Shown: positions 4,949 to 8,027 of the stretch, piece by piece
Layout: every line of letters starts with the position of its first letter
Numbering within the stretch: the first letter of the stretch is position 1
Origin: Candidatus Methanoprimaticola hominis
GTDB lineage: Archaea; Thermoplasmatota; Thermoplasmata; Methanomassiliicoccales; Methanomethylophilaceae
Assembly (NCBI GenBank): GCA_006954465.1
Contig: LVVU01000138.1
Coordinates: 1,469-9,495 of the forward strand
Length of the DNA stretch: 8,027 nt
Reading direction: 5' to 3'
Notes under the pieces: model-generated
What the model was told of the DNA's origin: nothing
The model's database searches: none
The model's input: only the letters and a program-made list of their open reading frames with translations
Program-made: the position numbers and the translations under genes

Positions 4949-6232
4949 TCACTCGACCAGCTTGTGGTATCCGTATGCGGGCTCGCCTGCATTGAAGCAG
5001 TACTGAATCGTAGCGAACTGCTTCTTGAATGCCTTCACGTCCTCTTTAACCTTGCTCGGGTCCTCCTTCTTGACGACCACACGGGCGATGAAGTCTGCGA
5101 CCTCATCCATCTCGCTCTCCTTCATTCCGAGCCTGGTCATCTCCTGGGATCCGAGTCTGAGTCCGGAGGGGTTGACGGAGCTGGTGTCGCGTGGGAGCAT
5201 GTTCTTGTTGCATATGATGTTGGCATCCTCGAGGAGTTTGGCGCATTCTTTTCCGCCTCCGAACTGGGAGACGTCGACGGCTATCGCATGGGATCTGGTG
5301 AATCCGAGATCCGGGCAGAGCACGGGGACTCCGCGTTCGTAGAGCGCCTGTCCGAGGGCCCTGGAGTTCTTGCATGCCTGGGCGGCGTAGTCCTTGGCGA
5401 AGACGTCCATCTCTGCAAGGGTTATCCCGAGGGCGGCCATGGCATGGAGGTGGTGGCTGGAGGTGACTCCGGGGAAGACGGCCTTCTGCAGCTTCTTCTC
5501 CTGCTCATCGGTCATGTTGGCTCCCAGGAGCATCCCGTGGTTGGGTCCGGGGAAGGTCTTGTGTGTGGACGAGGAGACGATGTTGACGCCCTCCCTGAGG
5601 GGGTCGTGGAACTGCTTCCCGGCGATCAGACCGAGGACGTGGGCGCAGTCCTCCCAAACGAGGCATCCGATCTCGTTGAAGGTGTCCTGGAGCTCCTTGA
5701 GGGGAGGGGGGAACAGGAATACGGAGAGACCGAACTGGGCGATCTTGGGCTTGACCTCCTTCAGGAGCTTGATGGTGCCGTCGATGTCCAGGTTCATGTC
5801 GTGCTCGTTGAACGGATAGTTGACCGATTTGACGGCCCTCTGTCCGAAGGCGCCGAATTCGCAGGTGGAGATGTGGGCTCCCTGGGCGAGGGCGCAGGTG
5901 GTTATGGTGTCGCCGGGTTCGGCGAACGCGAAGAGGACGGCCATGTTGGCGACGGTTCCGGAGATGGGTCTGACATCGGCGAAATCCGCGTCGAAGACCT
6001 TCTTGGCGAGCTCGATGGTCTTGAGCTCGACCTGGTCGACGTAGATGTTCCCCTGATAGTAGCGCTTCCCGGGGAGTCCCTCGGCGTACCTGTCGGCGAA
6101 GTCCGAGATCAGCATCTCCTTGGCGAGGGGGCTCATGAGGTTCTCCGAGGCGATCATGGGGATCGATTCCTCGAACCATTTGTTGTGCTCCATCACCTTC
6201 TGTCTGATGAATTGGGCGTCTTTCTCTGCCAT
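4949..6232 (-). CDS. glyA: Serine hydroxymethyltransferase
   Basis: GlyA is a PLP enzyme that interconverts serine and glycine, moving a one-carbon unit to or from a tetrahydrofolate-type carrier. The 427-residue protein is full length for the family. Landmarks: IPMIASENLMSP near the start (26-35), the SDFADRYAEGLPGKRYYQG substrate loop (43-61), D195 and H198 in WEDCAHVLGL that contact PLP, and the PLP-binding Lys225 in SSSTHKTFPGPNHG. SGLRLGS near the C-terminus carries the carboxylate-binding Arg. The ATG at 6232 has only a short leader and no obvious ribosome site. It is the first gene of the minus cluster that ends with mtmB. Methanomassiliicoccales lack the normal CO2-reducing methyl branch, so GlyA may be an important source or sink of C1 units; that is inference. 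Stop TGA. Confidence 0.96.
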   Translation of the reverse strand: MAEKDAQFIRQKVMEHNKWFEESIPMIASENLMSPLAKEMLISDFADRYAEGLPGKRYYQGNIYVDQVELKTIELAKKVFDADFADVRPISGTVANMAVLFAFAEPGDTITTCALAQGAHISTCEFGAFGQRAVKSVNYPFNEHDMNLDIDGTIKLLKEVKPKIAQFGLSVFLFPPPLKELQDTFNEIGCLVWEDCAHVLGLIAGKQFHDPLREGVNIVSSSTHKTFPGPNHGMLLGANMTDEQEKKLQKAVFPGVTSSHHLHAMAALGITLAEMDVFAKDYAAQACKNSRALGQALYERGVPVLCPDLGFTRSHAIAVDVSQFGGGKECAKLLEDANIICNKNMLPRDTSSVNPSGLRLGSQEMTRLGMKESEMDEVADFIARVVVKKEDPSKVKEDVKAFKKQFATIQYCFNAGEPAYGYHKLVE

Positions 6233-6262
6233 GGTTTATCGGACGGTTAATCTCGGGGGCGG

Positions 6263-6272
6263 CCTAAAAAGA
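6263..6272 (-). promoter_or_regulatory. Possible TATA box for the glyA cluster
   Basis: The minus strand reads TCTTTTTAGG, a moderate TATA match whose centre is about 35 bases before the glyA ATG. It would give a leader of fewer than 10 bases. A better TATA-like word farther upstream (about 6327-6340) would give a much longer leader. Confidence 0.35.
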
Positions 6273-6318
6273 TGTTGCCCGTCTCCGTCCTGAATCTGTT
6301 CCGATGTCGTCTCCGATA

Positions 6319-6359
6319 TCCTCGTAGATATACTTTTCATAATACATTATATACGAGGA
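6319..6359. repeat. Inverted repeat flanking a TATA-rich core
   Basis: Arms TCCTCGTA (6319-6326) and TACGAGGA (6352-6359) are perfect over 8 bases and separated by 25 mostly A/T bases. The core contains ATTATATA (6346-6353), a good plus-strand TATA box that would start transcription near 6376, and minus-strand TATA-like words facing glyA. The arrangement looks like a regulator site over a divergent promoter. Confidence 0.4.
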
Positions 6360-6375
6360 AGGAACGTGCGGTTGT

Positions 6376-6512
6376 CGCAGAGGTCCAACACATATCAATT
6401 CGCATTCTTTCGACACATGGTCTATCTTCTGTAAAGGAAATCGTTATGTAGAGTTGGATGTCCGAATGCCGATATTCAACAAGTATTAAATATCGTGATA
6501 TGTGATTTTTTT
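6376..6512 (+). ncRNA. Candidate small RNA
   Basis: No credible ORF lies here. A plausible plus-strand TATA box sits 26 bases upstream. Inside, TCCAACACAT (6384-6393) pairs with ATGT plus GTTGGA (6446-6458) across a 3-base bulge. The 3' end has an inverted repeat CGATATT/AATATCG (6470-6476 and 6489-6495) and then a seven-T run at 6506-6512, which could terminate transcription. It resembles no RNA family I know. The same 3' elements could instead belong to the ammonium channel promoter. Confidence 0.25.
6470..6495. promoter_or_regulatory. Inverted repeat around a TATA box, probable promoter of the ammonium channel
   Basis: CGATATT and AATATCG are 7-base arms 12 bases apart, overlapping TATTAAATAT (6484-6493), a good plus-strand TATA box. 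Transcription would start near 6515, leaving a leader of about 245 bases before the channel gene. An operator overlapping the TATA box would allow repression, for example by nitrogen supply; that last point is conjecture. Confidence 0.4.
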
Positions 6513-6760
6513 CTCCGTGTGTGAAAAGCACAACATGAGAATCGCCAGGTGAGAAGATGCGAGCGGTTGTCGGCTTTAGGGCCGTGTGTCACCTCCGCTC
6601 GGGTCTGTCCGCCCATGATGAGGGGCGTTTCCCAGGGATATCGGGGCCTCGGTCCCGTCGGATGTATCCCCCCAATCGATGGTGTCGCAGGTCCGAGGGA
6701 TCGGACCGGGTCGCAGAGCGTCCCATACACCGTCCATCCGCGAAAGCGGGAGGGGATCAA
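6513..6760 (+). promoter_or_regulatory. Long GC-rich structured leader upstream of the ammonium channel
   Basis: This stretch is GC-rich, unlike the AT-rich promoter before it, and is full of hairpins. GAGCGG/CCGCTC (6561-6566, 6595-6600) encloses CGGC/GCCG (6571-6584). CGCCC/GGGCG pairs at 6610-6627. GGTGT/ACACC (6681-6731) encloses GGTCCG/CGGACC (6690-6707). CCGC-GAAA-GCGG (6738-6749) has a GNRA loop and abuts the ribosome site. AGGTGA (6547-6552) can pair with TCACCT (6589-6594) as a pseudoknot. No RNase P, SRP, tRNA or cobalamin-riboswitch signature is visible. It could be a regulatory leader or an independent ncRNA. Confidence 0.4.
6749..6755 (+). promoter_or_regulatory. Ribosome binding site of the ammonium channel gene
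   Basis: GGAGGGG lies 5 bases before ATG 6761 and decides this start over the open upstream frame. The 3' arm of a GAAA-loop hairpin runs into its first base, and CCTCC at 6592-6596 could pair with it. Confidence 0.7.
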
Positions 6761-7945
6761 ATGGACAGTAAGAAAGGAATGTGGGCGGTGCTGATCATCG
6801 CCGTAATAATCGTAGCTGTGCTGTTCTACGGCGAGGCTACCGGGGCTATCGCTCTTGCAGAGAAGAGCATCTCTCCGGGATCCGATGTCAATGAGCAGTT
6901 GCAGTTCGGCAAGAACCTGGACATATGGTTCATGCTGATGCTTGTGGCCTTCCTGATGATATTCATCAGGAAGTTCGAGTGGGGAATCTGTCTCGCGGTG
7001 CTTCTGTCTGCCGTCAGCAGCTTCGTCGTCTACCTCGCCATCCAGGACTTCTACTTCGATTACGGAGCCTGGGATCAGAGCCTGCTCATCAACGGTGTGA
7101 TCTGCGCGATCACGCTGGTAATCGCGATCGGCGTGTTCTCAGGAACATGCAAAATGTGGCAGTACCTGTTCGTGGGGGTCGGATTCGGTATAGTATACTC
7201 CCTTATACAGTGGCTGCTCTCGAACGTGGAGATCTTCGGCTGTCTCGCGACCGACCCCGGAGGATCGATCCTCGTTCACATGTGCGCCGCCTACTTCGGT
7301 ATCGGAGTAGCGCTCGGAATCAGGGACAAGAGGGCCTTCGACGAGCCCATGTACACGACCACGCACAGCGTGACGTTCGTGTGGCTCGCCAGCATGCTTC
7401 TGTGGATGCTCTGGCCTTCCTTCGTCACCTCGCTCCTGCCGGCAGACCAGATCACGTATGGAACCATCACCTGCTACATGGCCGGTGTCGGATCCATCAT
7501 CTCGACGTACTTCGTCTGCTCCGCGGTACAGGGAAAGATCAACTGTCTGATCTTCACCTATGCCATGCTGTGCGGACCCGTCGCCATTGGTGCGCCTCTC
7601 CTCGAGGTCGGACCCTGGGGCGCTCTGTTCATCGGACTGATCGCCGGAGCCGTCTCCACGCTGTGCTTCATCTACCTGCAGCCCTGGTTCACCAAGAAGA
7701 TCGGAGTCATGGACATCATGGGTGTCCACAACCTCCACGGAATCGGCGGATGGCTCGGAGCCATCATCGTCTCGATCATCGTCGGAAGCGTAGCCAGCAT
7801 CGTCATGGCCGTCATCGTCGTGATCGTCACCGTCGTGACCGGAGCCATCATCGGACTCATCGTCAGGGCCACCCGTGGCGAGATGGAGCTCATCTGCGAC
7901 GACGACACCGACTTCGTCAGAACGGAGAAGCCCGCCGATGCGTGA
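6761..7945 (+). CDS. amt: Ammonium channel of the Amt/Rh family, Rh-like
   Basis: A 394-residue integral membrane protein with about eleven hydrophobic helices, which should form a trimeric channel for NH3/NH4+. The pore histidines appear as H173 in GGSILVHMCAAYFG and H326 in GVHNLHGIGGWLG. D165, eight residues before H173, matches the conserved Asp near the recruitment site of E. coli AmtB (D160/H168). The AAYFG and GVHNLHG wording is Rh-like rather than typical bacterial Amt. The first segment (7-23) is a good N-terminal helix. The C-terminal tail (about 368-394) is acidic and lacks the usual Amt tail that engages GlnK; no glnK follows in the short remaining sequence. Start chosen at ATG 6761 by its Shine-Dalgarno. 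Methylamine is a known substrate analogue of this family, so uptake of methylamine for MtmB is conceivable but unproven. Stop TGA. Confidence 0.92.
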   Translation: MDSKKGMWAVLIIAVIIVAVLFYGEATGAIALAEKSISPGSDVNEQLQFGKNLDIWFMLMLVAFLMIFIRKFEWGICLAVLLSAVSSFVVYLAIQDFYFDYGAWDQSLLINGVICAITLVIAIGVFSGTCKMWQYLFVGVGFGIVYSLIQWLLSNVEIFGCLATDPGGSILVHMCAAYFGIGVALGIRDKRAFDEPMYTTTHSVTFVWLASMLLWMLWPSFVTSLLPADQITYGTITCYMAGVGSIISTYFVCSAVQGKINCLIFTYAMLCGPVAIGAPLLEVGPWGALFIGLIAGAVSTLCFIYLQPWFTKKIGVMDIMGVHNLHGIGGWLGAIIVSIIVGSVASIVMAVIVVIVTVVTGAIIGLIVRATRGEMELICDDDTDFVRTEKPADA

Positions 7946-7949
7946 GCTC

Positions 7950-7980
7950 GACCTGCTGCGATCCAGCAGGTCCAAACCTT
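7950..7980 (+). terminator. Hairpin terminator after the ammonium channel gene
   Basis: GACCTGCTG (7950-7958) and CAGCAGGTC (7964-7972) form a perfect 9-base stem with a 5-base loop, 4 bases after the stop codon. It is followed by CAAACCTTTT, a short T-tract. The remaining bases to 8027 are AT-rich with no gene visible. Confidence 0.65.
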
Positions 7981-8027
7981 TTACCAAACCCCTTAGAGCT
8001 TGTTAACAAATTAAGGTAAAAAGTTAA

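Noticed and set aside
3613..4995. 460-codon plus-strand open frame across mtmB, mtmC and the coiled-coil gene
   Set aside because: Fully antisense to recognisable genes with conserved motifs; no family resemblance of its own.
4964..6250. 428-codon plus-strand open frame opposite glyA
   Set aside because: Its Gly/Glu/Asp/Leu/Val-rich repetitive composition is the mirror of glyA codon bias, and glyA is certain.
6557..6760. N-terminal extension of the ammonium channel frame by 68 codons
   Set aside because: The added residues are Arg/Pro/Gly-rich with no membrane character, while the ATG at 6761 has a well-placed GGAGGGG and begins right before the first membrane helix.
6233..6760. tRNA-Pyl, RNase P RNA, SRP RNA or a cobalamin riboswitch in the long gap
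   Set aside because: I looked for a CTA anticodon arm, the RNase P and SRP conserved words and the B12 box on both strands and saw none.
7139..7987. 282-codon minus-strand open frame opposite the ammonium channel
   Set aside because: Asp/Gly/His-rich shadow of the channel gene; no motif and no promoter.
1..8027. CRISPR array, insertion sequence or integrase attachment site
   Set aside because: No spaced direct repeats, transposase or terminal inverted repeats with target duplications were seen.

Overview
The window looks like chromosomal DNA of a methylotrophic methanogenic archaeon, most likely of the order Methanomassiliicoccales. The main evidence is a monomethylamine methyltransferase gene (mtmB) with an in-frame amber codon at exactly the pyrrolysine position. 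Supporting evidence is an adjacent corrinoid-protein gene, archaeal TATA boxes with several apparently leaderless starts, an archaeal-type glyA, and moderately high GC coding DNA with AT-rich promoters. Every complete gene ends in TGA, and TAG occurs inside a gene only at the pyrrolysine codon. The species cannot be fixed from the sequence.

Layout. 1-1026 (-) is a Fic-family protein whose C-terminus runs off the left edge. 1027-1195 is an AT-rich promoter/terminator gap. 1196-1732 (-) is an unrecognised protein. It is divergent from two plus-strand small multidrug resistance (SMR, Gdx/SugE-type) genes at 1787-2450, and both directions appear to share one TATA element. 6232-2454 (-) is a four-gene cluster read in the order glyA, a small coiled-coil protein, a corrinoid protein (mtmC-like), then mtmB. 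6233-6760 is a long regulatory gap that may hold a small RNA and a structured leader. 6761-7945 (+) is an Rh/Amt-type ammonium channel followed by a hairpin terminator.

How the genes fit together. MtmB demethylates monomethylamine and methylates the corrinoid protein; the reaction releases ammonia. GlyA moves one-carbon units between serine/glycine and a tetrahydropterin or folate carrier. The Rh/Amt channel moves ammonia or ammonium and could also carry methylamine. The SMR pair probably exports guanidinium or small cationic amines. A locus for methylamine, one-carbon and nitrogen handling is a reasonable reading, but the link is inferred from gene order only.

Data-quality point. mtmB needs two recoding events to be full length: the pyrrolysine amber and a separate one-base frameshift near codon 37. 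The second SMR gene also shows signs of a missing base right after its best start codon. Two single-base losses in 8 kb suggest sequencing or assembly error, although real decay or translational recoding cannot be excluded from the sequence alone.
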